Shown here piece after piece: positions 51,568 to 60,600 of a stretch of 64,000 nucleotides of DNA. The translations under genes were made by a program, and so were the position numbers. Under the pieces are notes generated by a model that did not search any database, was not told where the DNA came from, and saw nothing but the letters and a program-made list of their open reading frames with translations. The stretch is from contig NZ_JAFFQD010000024.1 in NCBI RefSeq assembly GCF_016918565.1, positions 1-64,000 of the forward strand. Reading direction: 5' to 3'. The DNA comes from Desulfogranum marinum (lineage in GTDB: Bacteria; Desulfobacterota; Desulfobulbia; Desulfobulbales; Desulfobulbaceae). Each line of letters begins with the position of its first letter. Within the stretch, counting starts at the first letter, position 1.

Positions 51568-53874
51568 ATGGTTGCAGACAACCCCTCTCAAGCACCAGGG
51601 CAGCGGGAATCTCAAACAAGGATATGGCAAATCGTTGGCATGGTGGCTGCTCTGCTCTGCCTTATTTCCCCTTTTATCTACCTGCAGCGAAGTGAGTATT
51701 CAGTTAAACCTGTCATCAAGGGTGCCCCTTCATTTGTTGGGAGTGGGCAATGCAGGCCGTGTCATCAAGAGGCCTACGCAAAGTGGAAGGGCTCACACCA
51801 CGACCTGGCCATGGATATTGCAAGCGAAGAGACGGTTCTTGGTGATTTTAACAATGTTCAGTTTGTTGATCCTTACTCAGGGGCTGCAAGCCGTTTTTTT
51901 CGCAAAAATGGTGACTTTTATGTGGAAACAGAAGGGCCGGGTGGAGCGGTAGGCGTTTTTAAGATAACTCATACCTTCGGTGTGTATCCGAATCAGCAAT
52001 ATCTTATCCCTTTTCCTGGTGGTCGGCTTCAATGTTTGAATGTTGGTTGGAATGCAAAGCAAAGCACATGGTACAGGCTTCCACCATACGAGGTTGATGG
52101 TCCTGATGACTGGCTGCACTGGACCAAAGGCGGACAAACCTGGAATGGAATGTGCGCGGAGTGTCATTCGACCAAACTTGAAAAAAGGTATGATAAAACC
52201 ACAGACACTTATGATACCCGCTGGTTTGAAATTCATGTCGGGTGTGAAGCGTGCCATGGACCTGGGAGCAATCATGTAAGCTGGGCCAACAGGCCTGTAT
52301 TGGCTCGTCCTCAGGTTGAAAATTATGATCTGCCTGTCAACACGGCCACCATAGATAATCAAAAACAAATCGCCATCTGCGCGCCCTGCCACTCCCGCAG
52401 GTATCAACTTGGAGACAACCTCCATGACGAGGGAGAAATACTGGATAAAATTGTACCCTCTTTGCTGATGGAAGGGCTGTATTATCCAGATGGCCAGATA
52501 AGCGAAGAAGTATATGTCTACGGTTCATTTGTTCAATCAAAAATGTACCAGCATGGTGTTCGCTGCAGTGATTGCCACGACATGCACAGCTTAAAGCTCC
52601 ATAAAGAGGGAAATGATCTCTGCCTGCAATGCCACCGTGCCGGCAGCTACGATACCCCGTCCCATCATTTTCATAAACAAATCCATGAAGGAAAACCAAG
52701 CAAGGGCTATCTCTGCGTGAAGTGCCACATGCCGGGACGTGTTTATATGGGGGTTGATTACAGACCGGACCATAGCTTGAGAGTCCCCAGGCCCGATCTG
52801 AGTGAAAAAATCGATGTGCCTAACAGCTGTTCAACCTCTGACTGCCATCAGGATAAAGGGCTCGCCTGGGTGAACGACCAGTATACAAAGTGGTATGGTA
52901 AATCCAGGAAGCAACATTATGGTGAAATATTAGCTGCCGGTCGAAAACAGAACCCGGAGGCAATAGATGAACTTATTGGTGTGGCGGAAGATTCATTATT
53001 ACCAGCAATTGTCAGGGCTACGGCTTTGGCTCTTTTAAGTCGTTATCCCCAGGAAAGAACGATTCCTGTTTATACCAGCGCACTGGAAGACGGTGATGCG
53101 TTGCTCAGGCACACAGCTCTTCGTAACGCGATCCACATTGATCCTGAGACCAGACTGCACTTGTTACAGGCAAAATTGTACGACCCTGTAAAGGCTGTCC
53201 GAATTGAAGCCGCAGCAGGCCTATCTGGTTTCCCGCTGGACGCAATCAATCCTCAACATCAAGAAAGGTTTCAGCAGATCCTGGCAGAGTATCGCACGGC
53301 AATGGAGTATAATAGTGATTTTGCACCACAACGGTATAATCTTGGCAATCTCGCTGCGGCCATTGGTAAGGGGGAGGAAGCAATCCAACTATACAGGGAG
53401 GCCCTGGCAATAGATGACCAGTTCTACCAAGCAAAAGTCAACTTGGCCATGCAGCTTAATCAACAAGGGGAAAACCTCAAGGCTGCCGATCTTTTTAAGC
53501 AGGTTCTTGAAGCGCAGCCTGATCTACACGAGATAGCCTACTCTTTAGGTTTACTCTTTGCAGAGATGGAGGAGTATGAGCAAGCAGCATATTGGCTTGG
53601 TCAAGCTGCCGATAACATGCCAAATCATAGCCGGGCCAGGTATAATCAAGCACTTGCATACTTGAAACTGGAGCAATGGGAGAATGGGGAAATGGCCTTG
53701 CTCAAAGCCCTTGAAAATAAGCCGGGGAACCGTGAGTATTTTTCCACGCTTGCTAACCTGTACTATAATTTTCGTCTCACAGATAAGGCCAGGATTCTTG
53801 CCGAAAAAACTTTGTTAACCCAGCCTGATCATGAGCTAGCGAAACAGCTACTAGAGGCCCTCTCCAGACAATAA
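51568..53874 (+). CDS. Octahaem c-type cytochrome with HEAT and TPR repeats
   Basis: A 768-residue membrane-anchored periplasmic protein. One N-terminal helix (IVGMVAALLCLISPFIYL) is followed by haem sites at C62, C196, C226, C271, C333, C352 and C383 (all CxxCH) and an eighth, spaced CSTSDCH, at C421 (C-x4-C-H). Residues ~440-560 look like HEAT-type helices and ~570-768 are TPR repeats (YNLGNLAAAIGKGEEAIQLY; AKVNLAMQLNQQGENLKAA). It probably takes electrons from the Rieske protein, with the TPR tail docking a partner. The ATG at 51568 follows the Rieske stop by 1 nt. Confidence 0.9.
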   Translation: MVADNPSQAPGQRESQTRIWQIVGMVAALLCLISPFIYLQRSEYSVKPVIKGAPSFVGSGQCRPCHQEAYAKWKGSHHDLAMDIASEETVLGDFNNVQFVDPYSGAASRFFRKNGDFYVETEGPGGAVGVFKITHTFGVYPNQQYLIPFPGGRLQCLNVGWNAKQSTWYRLPPYEVDGPDDWLHWTKGGQTWNGMCAECHSTKLEKRYDKTTDTYDTRWFEIHVGCEACHGPGSNHVSWANRPVLARPQVENYDLPVNTATIDNQKQIAICAPCHSRRYQLGDNLHDEGEILDKIVPSLLMEGLYYPDGQISEEVYVYGSFVQSKMYQHGVRCSDCHDMHSLKLHKEGNDLCLQCHRAGSYDTPSHHFHKQIHEGKPSKGYLCVKCHMPGRVYMGVDYRPDHSLRVPRPDLSEKIDVPNSCSTSDCHQDKGLAWVNDQYTKWYGKSRKQHYGEILAAGRKQNPEAIDELIGVAEDSLLPAIVRATALALLSRYPQERTIPVYTSALEDGDALLRHTALRNAIHIDPETRLHLLQAKLYDPVKAVRIEAAAGLSGFPLDAINPQHQERFQQILAEYRTAMEYNSDFAPQRYNLGNLAAAIGKGEEAIQLYREALAIDDQFYQAKVNLAMQLNQQGENLKAADLFKQVLEAQPDLHEIAYSLGLLFAEMEEYEQAAYWLGQAADNMPNHSRARYNQALAYLKLEQWENGEMALLKALENKPGNREYFSTLANLYYNFRLTDKARILAEKTLLTQPDHELAKQLLEALSRQ

Positions 53875-54060
53875 ATATTGTAAGTCTTGCGACCTTGGTT
53901 GACATGAAATGATAAATTCTTGGTCCAGGATCGCAGTTGACCATCTCTGTACTACTCTTAAAATGGAAAACCCTATCTCAAGTTAAAATTGCCAAGAGCA
54001 GTGTCGGATTTAATCACACAACCTTTTAACAACAGGCTGGTCAAGTGTGAATTAGTCCAC

Positions 54061-55239
54061 CTAAAGTAATCCGGCAAGGTGGTTGGCAGCATTGTTCGCT
54101 CCGTTGAGATTAATCTGAAAAGAGGGCGAGTGTTGGTCCTGGCTCCGTTGCAGTTGTTGAATAAGGAGGGAATAGAGCTTGTCAGTCTGTAAATCGTTTT
54201 CTGACACAGAAGTCAGGAAGTCGTGAGTGAAGCGGGAAAGCTTGTAGAGGTGCTGCTGCTGTTCATCATCCTGCATGCCTCTTTCCAGAACGACCGTAGG
54301 TACCTTTGCATGCAGCACATCGGTGATGGAGTTGTAACCACCGTATATGAGTGCTACACGTGAACAGGCCAAAGCCTCATGGTAAGATGGGCCAAAGGGG
54401 TGAATGTTGCAGTTTGTAAGTTTGTTTATGTTTGATATGTAATTGTTTGTTTTGTCATTTATATATTCTTTTGGCAAGTAAAGCAGCCACTGGCCGTAGC
54501 TACTGTCTATTTGAGACAGCACCTCTCCCACCACTTTGAGCAATTGTTTTGAGCTTTCACCGAACCAGGGGATGGCAAGTGTTCCTGCATAGACGTTTGC
54601 CTTGATACCTGGAGCCGGTGCGCAAGCCTCCAGCTCTGCCATGCGCGATACATAGCCTGTCTCAAAAGGTCTGGTATCGAATATTGCTGCTAGTTTTTGG
54701 CAATGCTGAGGGCCAAGGACTTGGCTGTCTCCATACCACACAAGTGAATGGTAGTAGCGATTATACACTTCTGTAGCAAGCGGAGCCTGCACCTGGCGTA
54801 CATTGCCGACCACACCTCGTACTCCAAGCACCCATCTGATATCATTAAGGGAAGAAGCCTTCAGTGCAGGCAGCAGCTCCTTGTGCTTGCCCAGTGGGGA
54901 ATGATCCGCAACTACCAAACGGGGTTGATACAACGACAGCACCTGCTTGAGCATGGTTGCCCGCAGTTCACCGAGCTGATGGTCGGAAAAATTTGATTTA
55001 CCGTTTATGCCTTTGGATTTACCGTCCTTTACCACGGTTTCGTACCCTGGTAGCTTGATCCAGTCTAGAGGTGCGTTGCCGCGGAGTTCCTGGGTATGAG
55101 GAGTGCCGGACACAAAAAGTACTTTCAGGTTGGGGTGTAGCCTTCGTAGAGCCATGCCAATGGCTATGCTTCTGCTGGCATGACCAATCCCTCTGCCGTC
55201 ATGGCAGTATAAGAGTATGTCAAGGCGCGAGGAAGTCAT
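54061..55239 (-). CDS. Glycosyltransferase, GT28/MurG-like
   Basis: A 392-residue GT-B-fold protein. LYCHDGRGIGHASRSIAI is the glycine-rich acceptor loop and LIYGGYNSITDVLHAKVPTVVLE the C-terminal nucleotide-sugar region of family 28 enzymes. It probably glycosylates a lipid or surface polymer; the substrate is unknown. The ATG at 55239 has GAGG 9 nt upstream; a GTG at 55254 is possible. It overlaps the end of the BFD-type gene by 20 nt, so it is the last gene of the uvrC operon. The 186-nt gap 53875-54060 holds nothing recognisable. Confidence 0.82.
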   Translation of the reverse strand: MTSSRLDILLYCHDGRGIGHASRSIAIGMALRRLHPNLKVLFVSGTPHTQELRGNAPLDWIKLPGYETVVKDGKSKGINGKSNFSDHQLGELRATMLKQVLSLYQPRLVVADHSPLGKHKELLPALKASSLNDIRWVLGVRGVVGNVRQVQAPLATEVYNRYYHSLVWYGDSQVLGPQHCQKLAAIFDTRPFETGYVSRMAELEACAPAPGIKANVYAGTLAIPWFGESSKQLLKVVGEVLSQIDSSYGQWLLYLPKEYINDKTNNYISNINKLTNCNIHPFGPSYHEALACSRVALIYGGYNSITDVLHAKVPTVVLERGMQDDEQQQHLYKLSRFTHDFLTSVSENDLQTDKLYSLLIQQLQRSQDQHSPSFQINLNGANNAANHLAGLL

Positions 55240-55444
55240 CTGGCATGTCCTCACCCAAAAGTTCCGCTACTTTTCTTCCGCACCGTTTTCCACCGCAACT
55301 ACCGTCACCTATGTTGGTGATGGCGGCGACCTCTGCAAAACTCGTAGCGCCGTTTTCTATAGCTTCAATCAGTGCAATCAGTTTGACGCCTTTGCAGATA
55401 CAGCCGGGCTTAAGTCGGGCCATCATTTTTTCATCAGGTTTCAT
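55220..55444 (-). CDS. BFD-like [2Fe-2S] protein
   Basis: A 74-residue protein with the bacterioferritin-associated-ferredoxin-like arrangement: CICKGV near residue 15, then GSCGGKRCGRKVAELL, a helical 2Fe-2S fold (C-x-C, then C-x4-C). It could be an electron-transfer module or a sensor. Its ATG at 55444 overlaps the uvrC end by 11 nt, and its own end overlaps the glycosyltransferase start, so all three are translationally coupled. Confidence 0.78.
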   Translation of the reverse strand: MKPDEKMMARLKPGCICKGVKLIALIEAIENGATSFAEVAAITNIGDGSCGGKRCGRKVAELLGEDMPDDFLAP

Positions 55445-57293
55445 TTTCAGTCGCGTGGAGTTGGGTGAAAATGGCATGGGCTAGATCCGGACCAATGCCT
55501 GATACTGTTTCAAGCTCATTTTGATCAGCAGCCATAACACGTTTGACGCTGCCAAAATGTTTGATTAGATTTTTTCTCCGCTTTTCCCCGACACCTTGCA
55601 GGTCGTCGAGACGCGAACGGAGCGTTTCTTTATTGCGAAGTTTTCTGTGAAAAGTAATGCCAAAGCGATGCGATTCGTCACGGATGCGCATAAGATAGAG
55701 CAGGGCAGGATTGTTAGGGGGCAGTAAAATCGGGTTTTTACGGCCAGGGCGAAATAATTTTTCTCCCTCTTCTCCTTTTTCTTTGGCAATGGCCACCAGA
55801 TCCACGGAATCAAGGAGGCCTTCCTGTCCCAGTACATCGCAGGCTTTTGCGAGTTGGCCTTTGCCGCCGTCTAAAAGCAGCATGTCCGGGAGTTTTCTTC
55901 TTTTGTCACTCGGTTCGAATCTTCGCTGCAGGACTTCTTCCATCATTGCGTAATCATCTGGCGTGTCCAGGTTGCGTATACGGTAGTGCCGAAAATTTTT
56001 GGTATCTTTTTCGCCGTCGGCAAAACAGACCAGGGATCCGACTGCCTGTTTTCCCTGGAGATTGGATATATCAAGGCACTCTATGGTTTGCGGTACATTT
56101 TTAAGATGCAGTTTCTTTTGCAGGTTTGCTGCAAGCGTATTCCAGGACTTTTCTTTTTGTGCCTGTTCGGAAAACAATTTTTCCGCATTGCTGGCCGCCA
56201 TCTGCATGAGTTGCATTCGTTTGCCCCGCTGGGGAACATGTAGAGTAACCGCAGAACCGCGCAAATCAACAAGATGATCCTGGACCAGGTCTTTGTCTTC
56301 TATCTCAAAAGGAAGCAGTATTTCGCGCGGAGGTATTCTTTGCCGGGAGTAAAACTGGAGCATTGCCTCAGTCAAAATGCCTCTATCGTCACCAATAGGA
56401 TCAGGGATGAAAAAAGTCTGTACTCCGGTAATGATGCCGGCGCGCACAAAAAGCAGAGCGAGTCCAACAGCAGCATTTTGTCTGTAAAAACCGTATATAT
56501 CCTGGTCGATGTGATGGTCGGCAACAACTGCCTGGTGTTCAATAGTTCGTTGCAGGCCAAGGAGCTGATCCCGGAAAAAAGCCGCCTTTTCAAACTGCAG
56601 TTCCTTGGATGCCTCCTTCATTTGTTTTTGCAAATCTGCTGCAACATCATCAGCCTTGCCTTCGAGAATCTGCAATACCGCGGCCACAGACTGCATATAT
56701 TGATCATGGGACACTTTGCCTGCACAGGGAGCCAGGCAACGGCCCATTTGAAAATTGAGACAGGCCCGTTCCCTTTCTCTGAACTTTTTACAGCGTCGTA
56801 AAGGAAAAAGGGTGTAGAGCAACTTTAAGGTGGATCGCATGGCCGAAGTTGCGGCATATGGCCCGAAATAGCGATTTCCGTCACGTAGTCTTTTACGGGT
56901 GATGTTGATCCGTGGCCAACGCTCACTCGTTGAGACCATGATTAGCGGATAGTTTTTGTCGTCGCGGAGGATGACATTATAGCGCGGCCGGTGCTTCTTT
57001 ATCAGAGAAGCTTCCAGGATAAGTGCTTCTTTTTCGGTAGTGGTAAGTATGGTCTCTGCTCTTCGCACATGGGAGAGCATAACACCGGTTTTGGAATGGG
57101 GTGGGCCTGAAAAATGAGCATATTGTGAGAGCCTTTTACGTAGGTTTATAGCTTTGCCTACGTACAAGACCTCACTTTTACCAAGCATCTGGTACACGCC
57201 GGGTCCAGTGCTGACGGTTGCAAGAAAATCACTGGAAAGTGGTGCCTCTTTTTCCAGTGATTTTGTGGAATCATCAGGGTTTGATATAGGCAT
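55434..57293 (-). CDS. uvrC: Excinuclease ABC subunit C
   Basis: A 619-residue UvrC, the dual-incision nuclease of nucleotide excision repair. The GIY-YIG domain (GPGVYQM, then VLYVGKAINLRKRLSQY) is at residues 26-100. A cysteine-rich linker CLNFQMGRCLAPC follows, then a UvrB-binding UVR motif (KELQFEKAAFFRDQ), the RNase H-like nuclease domain (ECLDISNLQGKQAVG; LLLDGGKGQL) and C-terminal helix-hairpin-helix motifs. The ATG at 57293 overlaps the DsrE-like stop by 20 nt. The length is standard. Confidence 0.96.
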   Translation of the reverse strand: MPISNPDDSTKSLEKEAPLSSDFLATVSTGPGVYQMLGKSEVLYVGKAINLRKRLSQYAHFSGPPHSKTGVMLSHVRRAETILTTTEKEALILEASLIKKHRPRYNVILRDDKNYPLIMVSTSERWPRINITRKRLRDGNRYFGPYAATSAMRSTLKLLYTLFPLRRCKKFRERERACLNFQMGRCLAPCAGKVSHDQYMQSVAAVLQILEGKADDVAADLQKQMKEASKELQFEKAAFFRDQLLGLQRTIEHQAVVADHHIDQDIYGFYRQNAAVGLALLFVRAGIITGVQTFFIPDPIGDDRGILTEAMLQFYSRQRIPPREILLPFEIEDKDLVQDHLVDLRGSAVTLHVPQRGKRMQLMQMAASNAEKLFSEQAQKEKSWNTLAANLQKKLHLKNVPQTIECLDISNLQGKQAVGSLVCFADGEKDTKNFRHYRIRNLDTPDDYAMMEEVLQRRFEPSDKRRKLPDMLLLDGGKGQLAKACDVLGQEGLLDSVDLVAIAKEKGEEGEKLFRPGRKNPILLPPNNPALLYLMRIRDESHRFGITFHRKLRNKETLRSRLDDLQGVGEKRRKNLIKHFGSVKRVMAADQNELETVSGIGPDLAHAIFTQLHATENET

Positions 57294-57624
57294 ATCCTTC
57301 GTTCTGTAACTCAATAAGGGTAACAATGCCGGCAGGAACTATCTCGCAATCAGGGACCAGTTCTTCCGTCTGGATTTCAAAATTGGTCAGGGCAAGATTG
57401 CAGACTTTAAAGGCAACAGCCTTTTTTTGCAGTTCGATGATTTTGGTTGCATGGTTGACACAGTTTTTTTCTATAAGTGCATTTACCGCAGGCCCGTTAA
57501 ATAGCATCACCAGATCGTGAGGCTGCCTCTGTATTGTTTTGAGCAGGTTTGTAACATTAATCAGTCCAATCTCGAGTGCTTTTTCATCATCCATGTCAAT
57601 ATGGAAAACAGCCTTATAAATCAT
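57274..57624 (-). CDS. DsrE/DsrF-like protein
   Basis: A 116-residue alpha/beta protein of the DsrE-like family. AVFHIDMDDEKALEIGLINVTNLLKT at the start and VMLFNGPAVNALI, FKVCNLALTNF and VPAGIVTLIELQNEGYAYIKP are typical of the single-domain form. The cysteine in VCNLAL is at the position used for sulfur carriage in active family members. It is first in the uvrC operon. The ATG at 57624 has AAAGGAGG upstream; longer upstream frames are unlikely. Confidence 0.82.
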   Translation of the reverse strand: MIYKAVFHIDMDDEKALEIGLINVTNLLKTIQRQPHDLVMLFNGPAVNALIEKNCVNHATKIIELQKKAVAFKVCNLALTNFEIQTEELVPDCEIVPAGIVTLIELQNEGYAYIKP

Positions 57625-57643
57625 GTTGCCTCCTTTGTGATTG

Positions 57644-59263
57644 TCAGTGAAATGCTGCTTTAAAAAGGGCTTGTGTATACGCATGTTGTGGCTTGGCAAA
57701 AACTGTCGCCGCACAACCGGCTTCAACGATTTTTCCGTTTTGCATGACTGCAATGTTATCTGCTATGGCGCGGATAGTCCGTAGGTCATGCGTTATAAAG
57801 ACATAGGTCATACCGTACCGTGTCTGTAATTTTTGTAATAAATCTAAAATTTGATGCTGGATGGTCATATCCAGGGCGCTGGTCGGTTCGTCCAAAATAA
57901 GCAGCTTGGGGCGTAAAATCAATGCCCTGGCTATGGCTATTCTCTGTCGTTGGCCACCTGAGAACTCATGCGGGAAACGATCTGCCGCATCCGGATCAAG
58001 TTCCACATCGGTGAGGGCATCGTAGATCATCCGGCGGCGTTCTGCCCTGTTCTCGCCGATTTTGTGCACTCCTAGTCCTTCGCCGATGATCTGTTCAATT
58101 GACATACGAGGCGAGAGAGAGGAAAAAGGATCTTGAAAGACAATTTGCAAATCCTTACGATAAGGGCGGAAGCGGCGGTTGGAAAATGTAGCCAGATCAA
58201 GGATCCCGTTGCCCGTGTGATAGAGAACCTGACCGGAAAATTTATAGAGCCCGAGCAGGCACATGGCAAGGGTTGATTTTCCTGAACCGGATTCGCCGAC
58301 AATGCCCAGTGTTTTTTTCTTTTCCAGGGAGATGTCCACATGGTCTACTGCTTTGACCACTGTTACTTTCGGTTTCATAAACCCAGCCCATCCTGATTTC
58401 ATGGTAAAGGTGCAGGCAATGTCTTTGAGTTCCAACAGCGGGGGAGTTGCCGGTCGTTCTTTTGCGGTGGCGCTGGGGATGGAATTAAGCAGGTGGACGG
58501 TGTAGGGTTGCTTGGGATCCTTGAATATAGAGAGCGTTGTTCCCTGCTCAATAATTTTGCCTTGATGCATAATGGAAACAGTCTCTGCTCGTTGCTTAAC
58601 CATGGTCAGGTCATGGGTGATAAGCAATACAGACATGCCATATTCCTGCTGGATATCTTGGATTAAATCGAGAATCTGTTCCTGAATGGTGATATCAAGG
58701 GCGGTGGTCGGTTCGTCTGCAATAAGCAGTTTCGGTCTGCATGCCAGTGCCATGGCAATCATCACCCTCTGTCGTTGACCGCCGGAGAGTTGGTGCGGAT
58801 AAGAGGAAAAACGACTTTCAGGGTTTTTAATGCCGGTGCGGTCCAGCAAACTGATTGCATTTGCATAAGCCTGGGCTTTGGATTGCTTTTGGTGGAGCAT
58901 CAACGGTTCGAGCAGCTGATTACCGATTGTGTAGACCGGGTTGAGAGAGGTCATTGGCTCCTGGAAGATCATGGCTATTTGGTTTCCGCGCAGGGTCCTG
59001 ACTTCTTTTTTACTCAGAGCATCTATTCGTTTTCCATTAAAGGCAATACGGCCGCTGCCGGAAACATTGCTAACATCCTCAAGGAGACGGAGTACGGAAA
59101 GAGCGGTAACAGACTTACCTGAACCCGATTCGCCAACAAGGGCATGGATTTCCCCTTGAGCAATGTCAAACGAGACATTGCTCAGTGAAAATTGTTTCCC
59201 ATGCATACCCGATGAGGCATCAAACTGAAGGGAGAGGTTCTGGATGGATAGCAGTGCTGTCAT
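57644..59263 (-). CDS. Fused double ATP-binding protein of a peptide ABC transporter (YejF type)
   Basis: A 539-residue protein with two complete ABC ATPase domains. Domain 1 has Walker A GESGSGKS, signature LSGGQRQR and Walker B LLIADEPTTALD. Domain 2 has GESGSGKS, FSGGQRQR and LLILDEPTSALD. This is the YejF/GsiA arrangement for oligopeptide or nickel importers. No permease or binding-protein genes of this system are adjacent; a MITE starts 24 nt upstream of its start. Its membrane partners are presumably elsewhere. Confidence 0.9.
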   Translation of the reverse strand: MTALLSIQNLSLQFDASSGMHGKQFSLSNVSFDIAQGEIHALVGESGSGKSVTALSVLRLLEDVSNVSGSGRIAFNGKRIDALSKKEVRTLRGNQIAMIFQEPMTSLNPVYTIGNQLLEPLMLHQKQSKAQAYANAISLLDRTGIKNPESRFSSYPHQLSGGQRQRVMIAMALACRPKLLIADEPTTALDITIQEQILDLIQDIQQEYGMSVLLITHDLTMVKQRAETVSIMHQGKIIEQGTTLSIFKDPKQPYTVHLLNSIPSATAKERPATPPLLELKDIACTFTMKSGWAGFMKPKVTVVKAVDHVDISLEKKKTLGIVGESGSGKSTLAMCLLGLYKFSGQVLYHTGNGILDLATFSNRRFRPYRKDLQIVFQDPFSSLSPRMSIEQIIGEGLGVHKIGENRAERRRMIYDALTDVELDPDAADRFPHEFSGGQRQRIAIARALILRPKLLILDEPTSALDMTIQHQILDLLQKLQTRYGMTYVFITHDLRTIRAIADNIAVMQNGKIVEAGCAATVFAKPQHAYTQALFKAAFH

Positions 59264-59286
59264 ATAATAAAGAATTCGATATTGCT

Positions 59287-59521
59287 AACCCGGATTTCTC
59301 ATTAGTTCAGGCGGCGTCAGGATCAAAGTTTTTGGCTGTGGATAGGTAAGCGAAGACTCTGATAGTTGACTATATTCATTGCCAAAACACTGAAGAACAT
59401 GGCGCTGGATGGACTGACCTTTGGTGAACATTAAAAAAACAACGCTATGTGGGTTTGCATAACATACAGAAATTGTTGGTAATTTGAAAAAATTAAATAA
59501 TGTTTATGAGAAATTCGGGCC
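59287..59521. mobile_element. 235-bp MITE-like element, copy B
   Basis: The ends CCCGGATTTCTCAT (59289-59302) and ATGAGAAATTCGGG (59506-59519) are inverted repeats with one mismatch, of the same family as 36883-37134. The left half aligns with copy A, including AGTTTTTGGC and the shared motif GGTAAGCGAAGACTCTGATA (from 59345). It is more degenerate than copy A. It sits directly upstream of the YejF-type gene; no target duplication is evident. Confidence 0.72.
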
Positions 59522-59798
59522 AAAAGAAAGTTAGGTACTCTACATTAGAGCTAAGCAGAGGGCAACAGGAAGATACAGCTTTAATTTAACTCTTTTTTTG
59601 TTCAACGTCTTGAAAAGAACAAGAAAATTATTAGTATGCACACCAATGTGTCATTATCGGGTAGTCTTTAAAAAATTTTTACCGTGGTCGTAACTTTTCT
59701 CTTATCCCTCGGCATTTTTTGTATATTTCCGAAAATACGAATATGTACTAAATACATAATTTTGTTAAAAATAATTTGCGTATCTCTAACACATCTCT
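59522..59798. other. Leader of the amino-acid ABC operon
   Basis: An AT-rich 277-nt non-coding stretch. It must contain the promoter of the operon starting at 59799, but no pair of boxes is convincing. No gene is seen. Confidence 0.4.
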
Positions 59799-60590
59799 AT
59801 GAAGCCTTCACGATCAAGAAAACAAATTTATCGTGACGTAATCGGCTTTCTTGCTATTGCCTGTTTGAGTGTATGGCTCGTCATGCGAGGCAGCGATAAT
59901 ATTGCTTATAGCTGGCATTGGAAACAGGTGCCCCGTTATCTCTTTCAAATTTATGATGGGGAATTTATAGCCGGTCCTCTTCTTCTGGGCCTGGGAGTAA
60001 CCTTACAAATTACGGTGGTCAGCCTTTTTTTAGCAGGATTTTTCGGCCTTGTCACTGCACTGCTAAGGATGTCTGCCTCCCCTGTAGGGCGGCTGATAGC
60101 CTGGATATATTTGGAAGTTATCCGTAACACACCCCTGCTGGTGCAGATATTTTTTCTTTACTTTGTGATGGCACCGATCCTTGATATTGGCAGGTTTGCA
60201 ACCGCGGTCCTTGCGTTGAGTCTTTTTGAAGGCGCGTACGCCTCGGAGATTATACGGGCAGGTATCACTTCTATTTCAAAGGGGCAGTGGGAAGCAGCCC
60301 ATAGTCTGGGGTTGAGCCATTATGATACCTATCGCAGGGTCATCCTTCCCCAGGCAATAAGGAGAATCCTGCCCCCCTTGACCAGTCAGGCTATTTCGTT
60401 GATTAAGGATTCAGCATTGGTGAGTACCATAGCCGTATACGATCTGACCATGGAAGGGCGAACCATTATTGCCGAAACGTTTATGACCTTTGAAATCTGG
60501 TTTACAGTGGCGGCTATTTATCTGTTTATAACCTTGACACTCTCTGGTTTTGTATCATTTTTAGAAAAATATTTTCCGCAGCGTGCATAG
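59799..60590 (+). CDS. Polar amino-acid ABC transporter permease (first)
   Basis: A 263-residue inner-membrane permease of the His/Glu/Gln family. About five helices are visible. [16 protein letters not shown] and the EAA loop [29 protein letters not shown] are diagnostic. The operon order is permease, ATPase, binding protein, permease; the two permeases would form a heterodimer. Its end overlaps the ATPase upstream frame by 8 nt, but the true ATPase start is 10 nt further on. No strong ribosome-binding site is visible for this ATG. Confidence 0.92.
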   Translation: MKPSRSRKQIYRDVIGFLAIACLSVWLVMRGSDNIAYSWHWKQVPRYLFQIYDGEFIAGPLLLGLGVTLQITVVSLFLAGFFGLVTALLRMSASPVGRLIAWIYLEVIRNTPLLVQIFFLYFVMAPILDIGRFATAVLALSLFEGAYASEIIRAGITSISKGQWEAAHSLGLSHYDTYRRVILPQAIRRILPPLTSQAISLIKDSALVSTIAVYDLTMEGRTIIAETFMTFEIWFTVAAIYLFITLTLSGFVSFLEKYFPQRA

Positions 60591-60600
60591 GAGAGGGAAC

